From an uncultured Paracoccaceae bacterium (GTDB lineage Bacteria > Pseudomonadota > Alphaproteobacteria > Rhodobacterales > Rhodobacteraceae), in NCBI GenBank assembly GCA_947502145.1, contig CANMYO010000001.1:868001-932000 (forward strand): a stretch of DNA of 64,000 nt. Reading direction: 5' to 3'. Numbering within the stretch: position 1 is the first letter of the stretch; each line of letters starts with the position of its first letter. The translations under genes were made by a program, and so were the position numbers. Below are positions 9,001 through 17,582 of this stretch, one piece after another. The notes beneath the pieces are model-generated. The model made no database searches and was not told the origin of the DNA. It saw only the letters and a list, made by a program, of their open reading frames with translations.

Positions 9001-9925
9001 GCGGCAGACGATGCCGGGTTACGCGCGTCGTGGTGTTGCGCAGACCGCCCGTCCATTTCCACGTCTTGAAATCGTTGCGCTGTGATTTGGGCACATCAAT
9101 GCTCGTCGGGGCAAATCCGGTGTCGGACGGATCAACCGATTCCGGCATCATTGTCATGATGGTTGGTGTTCCCTTTTTCAGGGTGATTTCGGTCCGGGCT
9201 CCATTTCGGCGGATCTGCTTGACCTTCAAGAAACCCAAAAGGTCGCCCCAGGTCGCGAATTCGGGGCGGGTCTGACCGGGGAGCGGCGTGCCGCGCATGA
9301 ATTTGTCGATTGCATCGGAAACGACGTTCTCATTCAATTTGACCCATCCGCTGTCTTTGGCAAATGCCACGCCGGCACCGCCCTGTTTGATGGTGTAGAC
9401 ATGGATGAAGTTATAGGTAAACCACGCCTTCATGCCCGCGCTGTTGACCACCTCGCACTCGGGATAGGCTTGCGCTTCTGTTACCGCGATCTGAATGCTT
9501 CTTTCGATCAGCTCTCGCTGGATTTCGGGGTTGTAGAACATCCCCGCGGCAACGCCGCCGCCCTTGCGGTTCTTGTACTTCTTCATCGGCAGGTGAATCG
9601 CGCGAAATTCGTATTGGTCCACCAGCTTTTCGGCGATCGGATTGACCCCAAGTGGATCGTATTCCTGATCGGGCGTGAGCTTGGTACAGATACGGAACAA
9701 TTGTCCCATCCACCCCGTCTGAAAGCCGTGCCGGGTCAGCGCATGTATCGCCTTGGATTTGACTGATTCATCTTCCGCGGCCTGCATGTGGGCATTGACC
9801 GCAAGCGCCATCGCATCCAGTCGCGGCTTGATCGCGGCGCGGGCCTTTGCAAGGTCTATGGGTGTGGCATCAACACCAGTGTCCGCCGGTGGTCCGTCGT
9901 CTTCATTGGGGGGGCCAGGGGGCAT
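8984..9925 (-). CDS. Unrecognised 313-residue protein inside the photosynthesis cluster
   Basis: I do not recognise this gene. The product is a soluble-looking protein without signal peptide or membrane segment. It has an acidic, proline-rich N terminus (PPGPPNEDDGPPADTG), a helical first third and a lysine-rich, beta-looking C terminus. Visible landmarks are ALTRHGFQTGWMGQLFRICT, LPMKKYKNRKGGG, ECEVVNSAGMKAWFTYNF and TEITLKKGTPTIMTMMPES. The ATG at 9925 follows AAAAAGGA at eight bases and is preferred to a GTG at 9952, which lacks proper spacing. It sits alone between bchO (convergent) and the cycA terminator, so it probably has its own promoter. A role in photosynthesis is inferred only from position. 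Confidence 0.75.
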   Translation of the reverse strand: MPPGPPNEDDGPPADTGVDATPIDLAKARAAIKPRLDAMALAVNAHMQAAEDESVKSKAIHALTRHGFQTGWMGQLFRICTKLTPDQEYDPLGVNPIAEKLVDQYEFRAIHLPMKKYKNRKGGGVAAGMFYNPEIQRELIERSIQIAVTEAQAYPECEVVNSAGMKAWFTYNFIHVYTIKQGGAGVAFAKDSGWVKLNENVVSDAIDKFMRGTPLPGQTRPEFATWGDLLGFLKVKQIRRNGARTEITLKKGTPTIMTMMPESVDPSDTGFAPTSIDVPKSQRNDFKTWKWTGGLRNTTTRVTRHRLPPSWAR

Positions 9926-10013
9926 GAACAACGTCCTTTTTGTAAATGTCACAACCTTAAGCGGAGCATGTGCGATTCGCCTAGGCTCCTCCGGCCTGTT
10001 GGATCAGGACATG

Positions 10014-10041
10014 AAAAAACCGCCGCATTTAACCGCGGCGG
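10014..10041 (-). terminator. Rho-independent terminator of cycA
   Basis: CCGCCGC (10020-10026) and GCGGCGG (10035-10041) form a seven-base GC stem with an eight-base loop. Read leftward, the stem is followed by six T residues (10019-10014). It lies 24 bases behind the cycA stop and separates cycA from the unrecognised gene. Confidence 0.85.
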
Positions 10042-10064
10042 CTTTGAACGTGATATGGACTGAA

Positions 10065-10553
10065 TTACTGGTTCAGTTCGTTGGCCGCACCCTCTTCCAG
10101 TTTCATCTGCAAATCGGCGGCTTCAGTGAATGTCGCAAGAAAGGCGTAAAGGTCATACGCTTCATCCTCTGACCGCACCTGGTAGGCCATTTTGCCGCGT
10201 GCACGGCGATTATCCAGCTTTTCACGCAGCCAGTCCGTTGGGTCCTGCACATAGCCGACAAAGTTGGCTTCGTTCCAAATCGCGCCGGCCTCGCCAAGTT
10301 CGACAATGCTGTCACCGTAACGGAAGCCTTCGACAGCGCCCGGTGCGCGCCCAGCAACACCAAACAGGTTGGGGCCGGTCTTTGCGTTGCGTCCCGCAAG
10401 GATTTCACCATCGTCGTTCTGCACGACATGGCAAGCGACACACTGGCGGTTGAACTGCTCTTCACCGGCTGCGGCATCACCCTGTGCGTGGCCCTCAGCA
10501 AAGGCGGGGGCCGCAAGTACGGATAACGCAGCGACGAGTTTGAAAGTCTTCAT
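10065..10553 (-). CDS. cycA: Cytochrome c2-type periplasmic electron carrier
   Basis: A 162-residue class I cytochrome c with a signal peptide (cleavage after AFA, residue 19). The heme site CVACH lies at residues 38-42 and the likely axial methionine is M122 in RGKMAYQV. The segment KTGPNLFGVAGR is typical of mitochondrial-like c2 cytochromes. It probably reduces the photo-oxidised reaction centre and links it to the bc1 complex. AAAGGAG precedes the ATG. It follows hemA on the same strand after 110 bases and ends in its own terminator. The C-terminal tail after the last helix (about 20 residues, acidic) is a little longer than in classical c2. Confidence 0.85.
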   Translation of the reverse strand: MKTFKLVAALSVLAAPAFAEGHAQGDAAAGEEQFNRQCVACHVVQNDDGEILAGRNAKTGPNLFGVAGRAPGAVEGFRYGDSIVELGEAGAIWNEANFVGYVQDPTDWLREKLDNRRARGKMAYQVRSEDEAYDLYAFLATFTEAADLQMKLEEGAANELNQ

Positions 10554-10663
10554 ACTATTCTCCTTTTGAGCAAATACAGCGACTGTTTGCCCCAGTCTGG
10601 TGTGAAACTAGTCTTTCCTCAGGCAGCGTCCAGCCCTCAAAACATTTTGTGACGCGAAGACGC

Positions 10664-11878
10664 CTATGCAACGGCATGGGCCAATGCACATTGCCGCCAT
10701 AGTGTCCGCAGGGCCATCACCAGATGGTCGATATCTTCGTCCGTGTGCAGGGGCGACGGGGTAAAGCGCAGACGTTCTGTGCCCTTGGGCACGGTTGGAT
10801 AGTTGATCGGCTGAACGTAGATATCCCATTCCGCCATCAGGTAGTCCGCCAGCATCCGGGTTTTGACCGGGTCCTTGATCAAGACCGGCACGATATGGCT
10901 ATCGTTCATCATGTGGGGGATGCCTTCGCGATCCAGCGCGGCGCGCAACCGTGCGACCTGGCGCCGCTGGCGCGCCCGTTCCATATCCGATTGTTTGAGA
11001 TGCGCAATCGACGTGCGCGCCGCCGCTGCAACCGCCGGCGGCAGCGCCGTGGTAAAGATAAAACCGCTGGCAAATGATCTGATGAAATCACAAAGCGATG
11101 CCGACCCGGTGATATACCCCCCGACAACGCCATAGGCCTTGCCCAGGGTTCCTTCGATCAGGGTGATACGATCGGCGACACCCTCCGCCTCGGACACACC
11201 ACCGCCACGCGGGCCATATAGCCCCACGGCATGCACTTCATCGAGGTAGGTCATCGCGCCGTATTTTTCGGCAACGGTGACAATCTCACGGATCGGGGCC
11301 ACGTCGCCATCCATCGAATAGACCGATTCAAAGGCGACAATCTTGGGGGCATCTTTGGGCAGGGCCGCCAGTTTCGCCTCCAGATCGGCAACGTCATTGT
11401 GCCTCCAGATCACCTTCCGCGCGCGCGAGTGGCGAATGCCTTCGATCATGCTGGCGTGGTTGCCCGCATCCGACAAGATGACACAATCCTTCAGCCGTGA
11501 GCCAAGCGTAGACAGCGCGGCCCAGTTGGACACGTAGCCGCTGGTGAACAGCAGCGCCGCCTCTTTCCCGTGCAGGTCGGCCAGCTCTGCCTCCAGCAAC
11601 AGATGGTCATGGTTCGTGCCGCTGATGTTGCGCGTCCCACCCGCACCGGTGCCGGTACGCTGCACCGCCTCGCACATCGCGGCCATTACCGATGGATGCT
11701 GCCCCATGCCAAGATAGTCATTCGAACACCAGACCGTCACATCCCGCACACCATCATCCGCATGATTGGCCGCTTTGGGAAACTTGCCGCATTTACGCTC
11801 CAACTCGGCAAAATATCGATAGTTCCCCTCGTCCTTCAGCAACGAGAGCTGCGCATCGAAAAGGCTGTCAAAATCCAT
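10664..11878 (-). CDS. hemA: 5-aminolevulinate synthase
   Basis: A 404-residue PLP enzyme that condenses glycine and succinyl-CoA to 5-aminolevulinate, the entry to heme and bacteriochlorophyll synthesis in alphaproteobacteria. Landmarks are [26 protein letters not shown], the aspartate segment [17 protein letters not shown] and the PLP lysine in [14 protein letters not shown]. The ATG at 11878 is preferred to the one at 11887 because AAGGA lies at good spacing and MDFDSLF matches the family N terminus. It overlaps the end of puhE and is the last gene of the bchF superoperon. This ties precursor supply to pigment synthesis. Confidence 0.95.
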   Translation of the reverse strand: MDFDSLFDAQLSLLKDEGNYRYFAELERKCGKFPKAANHADDGVRDVTVWCSNDYLGMGQHPSVMAAMCEAVQRTGTGAGGTRNISGTNHDHLLLEAELADLHGKEAALLFTSGYVSNWAALSTLGSRLKDCVILSDAGNHASMIEGIRHSRARKVIWRHNDVADLEAKLAALPKDAPKIVAFESVYSMDGDVAPIREIVTVAEKYGAMTYLDEVHAVGLYGPRGGGVSEAEGVADRITLIEGTLGKAYGVVGGYITGSASLCDFIRSFASGFIFTTALPPAVAAAARTSIAHLKQSDMERARQRRQVARLRAALDREGIPHMMNDSHIVPVLIKDPVKTRMLADYLMAEWDIYVQPINYPTVPKGTERLRFTPSPLHTDEDIDHLVMALRTLWRQCALAHAVA

Positions 11879-12659
11879 GTGTCCCATCCTTGTCGTGAGA
11901 GGTCGCAGGCGCGGGAAGCATCCAGCGCCACAGTTTTGCGTCCGGCAGCGGCACCACCATCAGCCAATGTTCAAGAAGTGCGAGCGCCGCCAGCGCGGTC
12001 AATAGGGCAAACCCGGTTGCAGTGACATCACTGGCAGCACCCCAAAGCCGTTCTGCACAAACCGCCAAAAGCGCGGTCAGAACGGTGATTGCAACGGGAA
12101 AGGCCAGCGTTATCGACCCGCGCCGCATGTATCCGGTCAGGTAGGCAAGCTGGGTTGGCACAAACTCCGTATTGATCCGCGGAACACCAAAATAAAGGTT
12201 CAGCTTGGCACAGATGCGAGCCAGAAACAGAATCGTGAAAGTCGCCATCGCCATGCGGTTCTGGGCAGCGCCGCTGAGCGCCACAAGGGCAAGAAGCGTG
12301 CCCAGCAATAATACCTCATGATAGGCAACGGTGCCAAAGGCGCGGGCAAGACGGGCCTGTCCGGTCAGACCCGGCGGGCACGGCGCGGTGACATAGCCGG
12401 TGATGACCCCGGCCAGGAAGGCCAATTCGATCCATCCCCAGATGGCAAGCGCGCCCAGAAACCCAAGATAGGCGCCGCGGACGCTGTGATCATCCAGCGA
12501 CGCAATCGCCGCAGCGAACCCAAGCCCCAGCAATGGCAGCGCCATGACCACGACGCTGCGATGATACCCGCTGCGATCAGCGCGGCGCACCACCAGCAGA
12601 ATGGCCCCGGTGGCGAACCACCAGATGAACAAGGCAAACAGGGCAGCGGCCCAGATCAT
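11868..12659 (-). CDS. puhE: PuhE, photosynthetic complex assembly membrane protein
   Basis: A 263-residue polytopic membrane protein (about seven hydrophobic segments) of the PuhE family. It is encoded next to acsF in nearly all purple-bacterial clusters and affects reaction-centre and pigment levels; its biochemical role is unknown. Recognisable parts are the N-terminal [18 protein letters not shown] and the central [19 protein letters not shown]. It overlaps hemA downstream. A 100-base GC-rich gap with hairpins separates it from acsF upstream. Confidence 0.88.
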   Translation of the reverse strand: MIWAAALFALFIWWFATGAILLVVRRADRSGYHRSVVVMALPLLGLGFAAAIASLDDHSVRGAYLGFLGALAIWGWIELAFLAGVITGYVTAPCPPGLTGQARLARAFGTVAYHEVLLLGTLLALVALSGAAQNRMAMATFTILFLARICAKLNLYFGVPRINTEFVPTQLAYLTGYMRRGSITLAFPVAITVLTALLAVCAERLWGAASDVTATGFALLTALAALALLEHWLMVVPLPDAKLWRWMLPAPATSHDKDGTHGF

Positions 12660-12680
12660 GTGCTGCGCCCCCCAGGGTCA

Positions 12681-12741
12681 GCGGGGGGGGCCGCAGGCCG
12701 GGGGCAAGGCCCCCATGGGGGTGGGTGGGCGGGCCCACCCC
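12681..12741. repeat. GC-rich hairpin cluster between acsF and puhE
   Basis: The gap contains GGGGGC-AAG-GCCCCC (12700-12714). Next to it is a second stem GGGTGG/CCACCC (12723-12728 and 12735-12740) with a six-base loop. There is no T-run, so it looks like an intercistronic stem or a dispersed extragenic repeat rather than a terminator. It could stabilise the upstream acsF message relative to puhE-hemA. Confidence 0.6.
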
Positions 12742-12759
12742 AATATGACCTTTCAAGGA

Positions 12760-13878
12760 TCAATAGGCTGGCTCCAAACGGGGGTTTGCCGGTACGGCAT
12801 TCTTTTCCACCGGGATCGTCAGCAGTGCGACAAACGCGATCGCCGCCCCGGCAGATCCCGCCATGCGCCGGACCCATCCGCCAAACCCACCCTGCTTGCG
12901 CCCCGCAGCGATCTGTTCATTCGCCGCCTGCATCCGCTCAAGGTTTGGAATCCAGCGCGGGCTGTCGATGTCCAGGGTCATCGGAAAGACCTGTTTGGAA
13001 ATTTCCGAGGTCTTGCGAAATACTTCCTGCCCATACCACGCCGGATCAACGCCCAGCGCGGCATGAAATGCCGGTCGCTGGTGATCACGCACCCACATTG
13101 TCGAATAAACGGCCGTCAGGAAAAACTTGATCCACAAGCGATTCATCCGCGAATTGGTCAGGTTAGGGTCTGTTTTCAGCAGCAGCGCAAATGCTTCCCC
13201 ATGGGAAAACTCGTCATTGCACCACTCACGGAACCATTTGAAAATCGGGTGAAATCGGTGCTCCGGATGCGCCTCAAGATGGCGGAAAATCGTGATGTAG
13301 CGGGCATAGCCGATCTTTTCCGAAAGATAGGTCGCGTAATAAATGAACTTGGGACGAAAGTAGGTATATTTCTTCGCCTGCGTCAGAAAACCAAGGTTCA
13401 CGGCGATACCGGCTTCGCGCAACGCATCATTGATGAACCCTGCATGGCGGGCCTCATCGCGCGCCATCAGCTGGAACAGGGTGGTGATATCCGCGTTGGT
13501 GCCCCGACGTTTCATCTCCTTGTACAGGACACAGCCCGAAAATTCCGCGGTGCAGCTTGAGATCAGAAAGTCGATGAACTCCGCCTTCAGACCCGGTTCC
13601 ATACCGTCCCAATCGACGTTGTCCCAGTCGGCGTTTTTCTTGAAATGCCCATTGTTAGGGTCTGATTTCATCTGCGCGATCAGCTTGTCCCATTCATCGC
13701 GCACCGGTGTGACGTCAATCGCGTCCATTTCGTCGAAATCAGTGGTGTAGAACCGCGGTGTCAGCAGCGTGTTGGACATGGCGACCTGCGTTGCCGCTTC
13801 ATTGGTCAGCGGCGGCAGTGCCTCTTGCGCGGCGATGGCTTCTTCTGCGGTGCGGGCGGTTGATGAATGCACATTCAT
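12760..13878 (-). CDS. acsF: Aerobic Mg-protoporphyrin IX monomethyl ester cyclase
   Basis: A 372-residue diiron oxidative cyclase that forms the isocyclic ring E of protochlorophyllide using oxygen. The two metal-binding E-x-x-H pairs are visible in ARDEARHAGF and CNDEFSHGEAF. The family N terminus NTLLTPRFYTTDFDEMD is present. The C terminus has a hydrophobic stretch. Its presence, with no bchE in the window, fits an aerobic phototroph. The start codon overlaps the stop of the 98-residue gene (ATGA). Confidence 0.96.
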   Translation of the reverse strand: MNVHSSTARTAEEAIAAQEALPPLTNEAATQVAMSNTLLTPRFYTTDFDEMDAIDVTPVRDEWDKLIAQMKSDPNNGHFKKNADWDNVDWDGMEPGLKAEFIDFLISSCTAEFSGCVLYKEMKRRGTNADITTLFQLMARDEARHAGFINDALREAGIAVNLGFLTQAKKYTYFRPKFIYYATYLSEKIGYARYITIFRHLEAHPEHRFHPIFKWFREWCNDEFSHGEAFALLLKTDPNLTNSRMNRLWIKFFLTAVYSTMWVRDHQRPAFHAALGVDPAWYGQEVFRKTSEISKQVFPMTLDIDSPRWIPNLERMQAANEQIAAGRKQGGFGGWVRRMAGSAGAAIAFVALLTIPVEKNAVPANPRLEPAY

Positions 13879-14171
13879 GACATCACCTCTTCGCTAAAGG
13901 AAAATTCGCATAGCTCCATGAACTCAAGATCGCCTGTGGCGCGGGTCCAAATCTGTTCCAAACGCGAGGCGCGCGTAATCACCGCGGTACGCTGTTCCTC
14001 GATCAACTCTCCGTAGGGCGCCATGATTTCCGGCCCCTCAACCAAAACGCTGTCACCGGGGTGCACAACGGTGCCGTTGTCAAAACGGACATGTGCCGAC
14101 AGCTCCTCGAACCGATGACTGACCGTCACGGTGCAAGGTGCGGTTTCGCGTTCTCTTGTCAGTAGTCCCAT
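13875..14171 (-). CDS. Unrecognised 98-residue protein between puhC and acsF
   Basis: A small soluble protein without signal peptide, probably rich in beta strands. It carries the segments TVSHRFEELSAHVRFDNG and GDSVLVEGPEIMAPYGEL and an acidic C terminus. I do not recognise a domain. Its start follows AAAGGGA, and its stop overlaps acsF (ATGA), so it is translated together with the cyclase. Position suggests a part in cyclase function or complex assembly. It is not the short PuhD of Rhodobacter capsulatus by length. Confidence 0.85.
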   Translation of the reverse strand: MGLLTRERETAPCTVTVSHRFEELSAHVRFDNGTVVHPGDSVLVEGPEIMAPYGELIEEQRTAVITRASRLEQIWTRATGDLEFMELCEFSFSEEVMS

Positions 14172-14218
14172 GTGAGTTCCCTTTCACAATGCCGTCCGGG
14201 GGCTAACCGGCGGCGGTT

Positions 14219-14677
14219 TCAGTCCAGCAGCCTGGCAAAGGCGGCCACGTTGTCTTGTCCGTATCCAATCAATGCGACGTCCATCCCCGTTGTTGGGTCT
14301 ATGATCGCCACATGGCCGTTTTCCCGGCGGACGATCTGGATGACCGGATTGCGCTTGACCCCATGCAACTGGCGTTCGCGGTCAATCACCCGGCCAATGA
14401 CGCCGATAAATCCGGCCTTGTTTTCCGATGAGACAGCGACAAGCGTTCCATCGGGATTGCGCACTTCGTAGACGCCCTTGCGGTCTCCAATCAGCACCAC
14501 ATCCCGGCTTTGCGTGACGGGCGAAGGGGCCAGCACGCCGACCTGCGGCACCCCCGCCCATTGGGCATAGGCCACAAGACCGGTCGCGATGATCATCAGC
14601 GCGAACATCGCCTGAACAAGGAATTTGGGGACCATTTCCCGGTCCCGGTGACGCATCTGTTGTTCCAGCTGGCTCAT
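14219..14677 (-). CDS. puhC: PuhC, photosynthetic complex assembly protein
   Basis: A 152-residue protein with a basic cytoplasmic N terminus, one membrane anchor (about residues 18-40) and a periplasmic domain. PuhC is needed for full reaction-centre and light-harvesting complex levels in Rhodobacter. The segments GVYEVRNPDGT and FIGVIGRVIDRERQLHGV are typical. GGAG seven bases before the ATG lies inside the end of puhB, and the gap to puhB is four bases. Confidence 0.9.
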   Translation of the reverse strand: MSQLEQQMRHRDREMVPKFLVQAMFALMIIATGLVAYAQWAGVPQVGVLAPSPVTQSRDVVLIGDRKGVYEVRNPDGTLVAVSSENKAGFIGVIGRVIDRERQLHGVKRNPVIQIVRRENGHVAIIDPTTGMDVALIGYGQDNVAAFARLLD

Positions 14678-14681
14678 GACA

Positions 14682-15317
14682 TTACTCCGCTGCGACGGCG
14701 CGGCCGTCTGGCTCTGATCGGGCGATCACCGGCTGCGCGATCCGCGTTTCAGCGGCGTCGGCAAAGATCCGGGCGACGCGATGGGCATCAGGAATACAGC
14801 GCAGCGCCGCCTGCGTGCGGGCGATATGCCAAGGGCGCACATGCGGCCAGGTCATCAGAAAGGACAGCCGCGTATCGCCAATCAACTCAAACGCCAACGT
14901 GCCATGACCGGATTTGCGTACATCCAGTGAGGCGCACCCGATCCATGTGTATGGCAGGTTCAGCGTCATGGTCAGGGCCGCGCCGATGCGTAACGCCACC
15001 CGCTTGTTCGTTAGGGTGTAGACGGCCGCGCGGGCCTGGATCGTCGCCAACCCGTAAAGGATCCCGCAAACCAACACACCTGCCAGCACAAACGGGACCG
15101 CATGGGCGATGGCCACACCGAAACTGACCTCGGTTGACGAGGCGCCGATGCGCCAGACCGCCAGCAGCGAAAAGTAACTGGCCACCCAGCGCACCTTGAA
15201 CGCATCCCGCGCCAGCGCCCATGGATCGGGCGCGCCCTGCCAAAGGATATGCTCATCCGGCGGCAGCGCTTCTGGCAGCCCGCGGACCGGCTCAAAGTTG
15301 AAGTCATCGTGGCTCAT
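14682..15317 (-). CDS. puhB: PuhB, reaction-centre assembly protein
   Basis: A 211-residue membrane protein of the photosynthetic complex putative assembly family, with a PH-like domain. It begins with GLPEALPPDEHILWQGAPDPW. Two or three membrane helices follow, then a PH-like beta region (NKRVALRIGAALTMTLNLPY). PuhB helps insert the H subunit and assemble the reaction centre. It lies 50 bases after puhA and has a GGGGA ribosome binding site. Confidence 0.9.
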   Translation of the reverse strand: MSHDDFNFEPVRGLPEALPPDEHILWQGAPDPWALARDAFKVRWVASYFSLLAVWRIGASSTEVSFGVAIAHAVPFVLAGVLVCGILYGLATIQARAAVYTLTNKRVALRIGAALTMTLNLPYTWIGCASLDVRKSGHGTLAFELIGDTRLSFLMTWPHVRPWHIARTQAALRCIPDAHRVARIFADAAETRIAQPVIARSEPDGRAVAAE

Positions 15318-15367
15318 CTTATTGTCCCCATCGTTTTGGGGCCGGATGGCGAACCCGGCCCAACGTC

Positions 15368-16132
15368 TCAGTGGTCGGTGGCGTAAAGCGTGCCGCCGGC
15401 GAAATAGGCCATGATCTTTTCTTCCTCGAGCAGCGTGACCTGATCATCTGCCTTGATCTGCGGCACCCCATCCCAATTATGCGCATGCAGGCTGCGGACG
15501 GTGACGCGGTCTGTTCCGATCTTGGCCAGGTTCATCGGGATCAACCGCGTCTTGCCGCTGCCCTCGGGGTTGAGATCAACCGCCATGAACCGCACCATCT
15601 GCTCCGGCACATCCACCCACATGTCAGTGATCCGGCCGATCACCTCTCCGTCACCGCCAACGACAGGCAGGCCGCGCGGATCGCGCCCGGCGCTGACGTG
15701 GAACCCCTCAAGGGTCGCCATCGGCCTGATCTTGGGATGACCCTCTGCATCCAGCTCCGGCGCATCACGACGCGGAGCCCAAGCAGCGGGCCCAACCCCA
15801 TCCACCATCGGATCACCTGTCGGCACAAGCGGCCCACCACCGCCATGGCCGGTCTCTGCCAGGGGCAAATCTGTCCGCGTCTTGGCCGCTTCGTAGGCGG
15901 CGCTTGGCACGGTCAACACGCCGCGCCCGTCGCGCAACTTGAACGTCTTTGGCTTTGGCAGAGGCAGCAGGCTTTCCGAGGCCGCCGGATCACCATGTTC
16001 ATCCTTCAGCGGATAGCCTTCGCGCTGGTTTTCAGTCTGCAGGTAATAAACAAGCCCCGCGAAGAATATCCAGAACATCCAGATCGCGGCACTTGCCAGA
16101 TCAAAATCGCCGAAAAAAGTGTTTCCAACCAT
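15368..16132 (-). CDS. puhA: Photosynthetic reaction centre H subunit
   Basis: A 254-residue H subunit that caps the L/M reaction-centre core on the cytoplasmic side and takes part in proton delivery to QB. A single N-terminal membrane helix spans about residues 11-31 (SAAIWMFWIFFAGLVYYLQ). A PRC-barrel domain follows with MVDGVGPAAWAPRRDAPELD and VPEQMVRFMAVDL. AGAGGA precedes the ATG. The L, M and cytochrome subunit genes (puf) are not in the window. Confidence 0.97.
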   Translation of the reverse strand: MVGNTFFGDFDLASAAIWMFWIFFAGLVYYLQTENQREGYPLKDEHGDPAASESLLPLPKPKTFKLRDGRGVLTVPSAAYEAAKTRTDLPLAETGHGGGGPLVPTGDPMVDGVGPAAWAPRRDAPELDAEGHPKIRPMATLEGFHVSAGRDPRGLPVVGGDGEVIGRITDMWVDVPEQMVRFMAVDLNPEGSGKTRLIPMNLAKIGTDRVTVRSLHAHNWDGVPQIKADDQVTLLEEEKIMAYFAGGTLYATDH

Positions 16133-16151
16133 GGGTCAGGTCCTCTCAGTG

Positions 16152-17582
16152 TCAGGTCGGGAAATCCGCAAGCCCCAGCTTTGCGGATGCCCCGTTGGTG
16201 ATGGCCCGGACCCGCACAAGCGGCCCCAGCACGATCAGGGTGATGAACAAAAGGCCAATTTCTGTGTGATAAACGACCGAATAGCCTGTCGCGGGCGTTG
16301 CAAGCGCTTCGCCCAGTGTGCCGGTCCCGGCGGCATGGTTAACAAGGTCACGCAGGGTGCCGCCAACGAATATCGACAGCCCAGCGCCTGTCGCTTGTGC
16401 CGCGCCCCATGCGCCCAAGGCCAGCCCGCGCCCCGCAGCGCCAATGGTGGGCATGGTCATTGCCGCCGTCAGCGTCGCAATGCCAAACAACCCGCCGCCA
16501 AGGCCGATCAATGTCGCCCCGACGTAAAACAGCATCGGCGAGGCAAGCGGTGCTGAAAAGATCACCGCGCAGAACGCCGCCAAACCGGCAAGGATGCCGC
16601 GGGCACAAATGCGATAGGGGTCAGTGCCCCGTGCCAGCCAACGCGCAGCCATTGCAAAGCCGATCAGCGCGCCGCCGGCCCACATCGCCGTCAACAAGGT
16701 CGTGGCACTGACGCTCAGCCCCAGGATCTCTCCGCCATAGGGTTCAAGCAGCACGTCCTGCATGTTGAAGGCCATGGTGCCGATAAATACCACGGCAAGC
16801 AGCCGACCCGCATCACCACCCTTGACCAGATCATCCCAGGCATCCCGAAAAAACGGCCGCGGCGCCTCACGCTGGGCCCTGGTCATCGGGGCAACCTTTT
16901 CCTGTTTCCAAAGCGCGACAAGATTCAGGGCCAACGTGACCACGGCCGTTCCCTGCACCACCTGCACAAGCCGCAGGGCTGAATAGTCCCGCAAAAGCGC
17001 TCCAATGATCACCGCCGAAATCGCCATGCCAATCAGGAACATCACGTATAGCAGGGCAACAACCTTGGGCCGGGTCTCATCGGTGGCACGATCCGCAGCC
17101 AACGCCAGACCCGCGGTCTGCGTCATATGCATGCCAATGCCAGTCAGCAGGAACGCCAGCGCCGCACCGACATATCCCGCCCAGTCCGCATCAAGGGCGC
17201 GATCTCCCGACAGGACCAGCAACGCCATCGGCATGATCGCCAGCCCGCCGAACTGCCACATTGTGCCAAACCAAAGATAGGGAATCCGCTTCCAGCCAAT
17301 CGCGCTGCGGTAGGTGTCAGACCGGAACCCGACCAGGGCGCGAAACGGGGCCACCAGCACCGGGATCGCAATCATCACCGCAACCAAGGTGGCCGGGATT
17401 CCCTGCTCGACAATCATGACCCGGTTCAGCGTGCCCAGTAGCATGACCGCCGCCATGCCAACTGAGATCTGAAACAACGACAGGCGCAACAACTGGCCCA
17501 GCGGCAATTCATCGGATGCAGCATCCGAAAACGGCAGAAAACGGGTGCCAAGCGTTTTGAGAGACTGCGCTCTAAACAGCAT
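16152..17582 (-). CDS. lhaA: LhaA, light-harvesting complex I assembly transporter-like protein
   Basis: A 476-residue PucC/LhaA-family member of the major facilitator superfamily with about twelve membrane helices. It is required for assembly of the B870 antenna and may deliver bacteriochlorophyll. Typical segments are RVMIVEQGIPATLVA, ALVGFRSDTYRSAIGWKRIP and LLEPYGGEILGLSV. The ATG at 17582, with GGAG five bases upstream, is preferred to a start at 17597. It overlaps the end of bchM by 11 bases. Confidence 0.92.
   Translation of the reverse strand: MLFRAQSLKTLGTRFLPFSDAASDELPLGQLLRLSLFQISVGMAAVMLLGTLNRVMIVEQGIPATLVAVMIAIPVLVAPFRALVGFRSDTYRSAIGWKRIPYLWFGTMWQFGGLAIMPMALLVLSGDRALDADWAGYVGAALAFLLTGIGMHMTQTAGLALAADRATDETRPKVVALLYVMFLIGMAISAVIIGALLRDYSALRLVQVVQGTAVVTLALNLVALWKQEKVAPMTRAQREAPRPFFRDAWDDLVKGGDAGRLLAVVFIGTMAFNMQDVLLEPYGGEILGLSVSATTLLTAMWAGGALIGFAMAARWLARGTDPYRICARGILAGLAAFCAVIFSAPLASPMLFYVGATLIGLGGGLFGIATLTAAMTMPTIGAAGRGLALGAWGAAQATGAGLSIFVGGTLRDLVNHAAGTGTLGEALATPATGYSVVYHTEIGLLFITLIVLGPLVRVRAITNGASAKLGLADFPT

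Noticed and set aside
10637-10652. Near-palindrome TCAAAACATTTTGTGA between hemA and cycA, considered as an FNR site
   Set aside because: It lacks the TTGAT-N4-ATCAA core, and the symmetry is imperfect.
12318-13560. Long open frames on the plus strand opposite puhE and acsF
   Set aside because: They are antisense to clear puhE and acsF frames, have Pro/Arg/His-rich composition typical of GC-rich shadow frames, and show no ribosome binding sites or domains.
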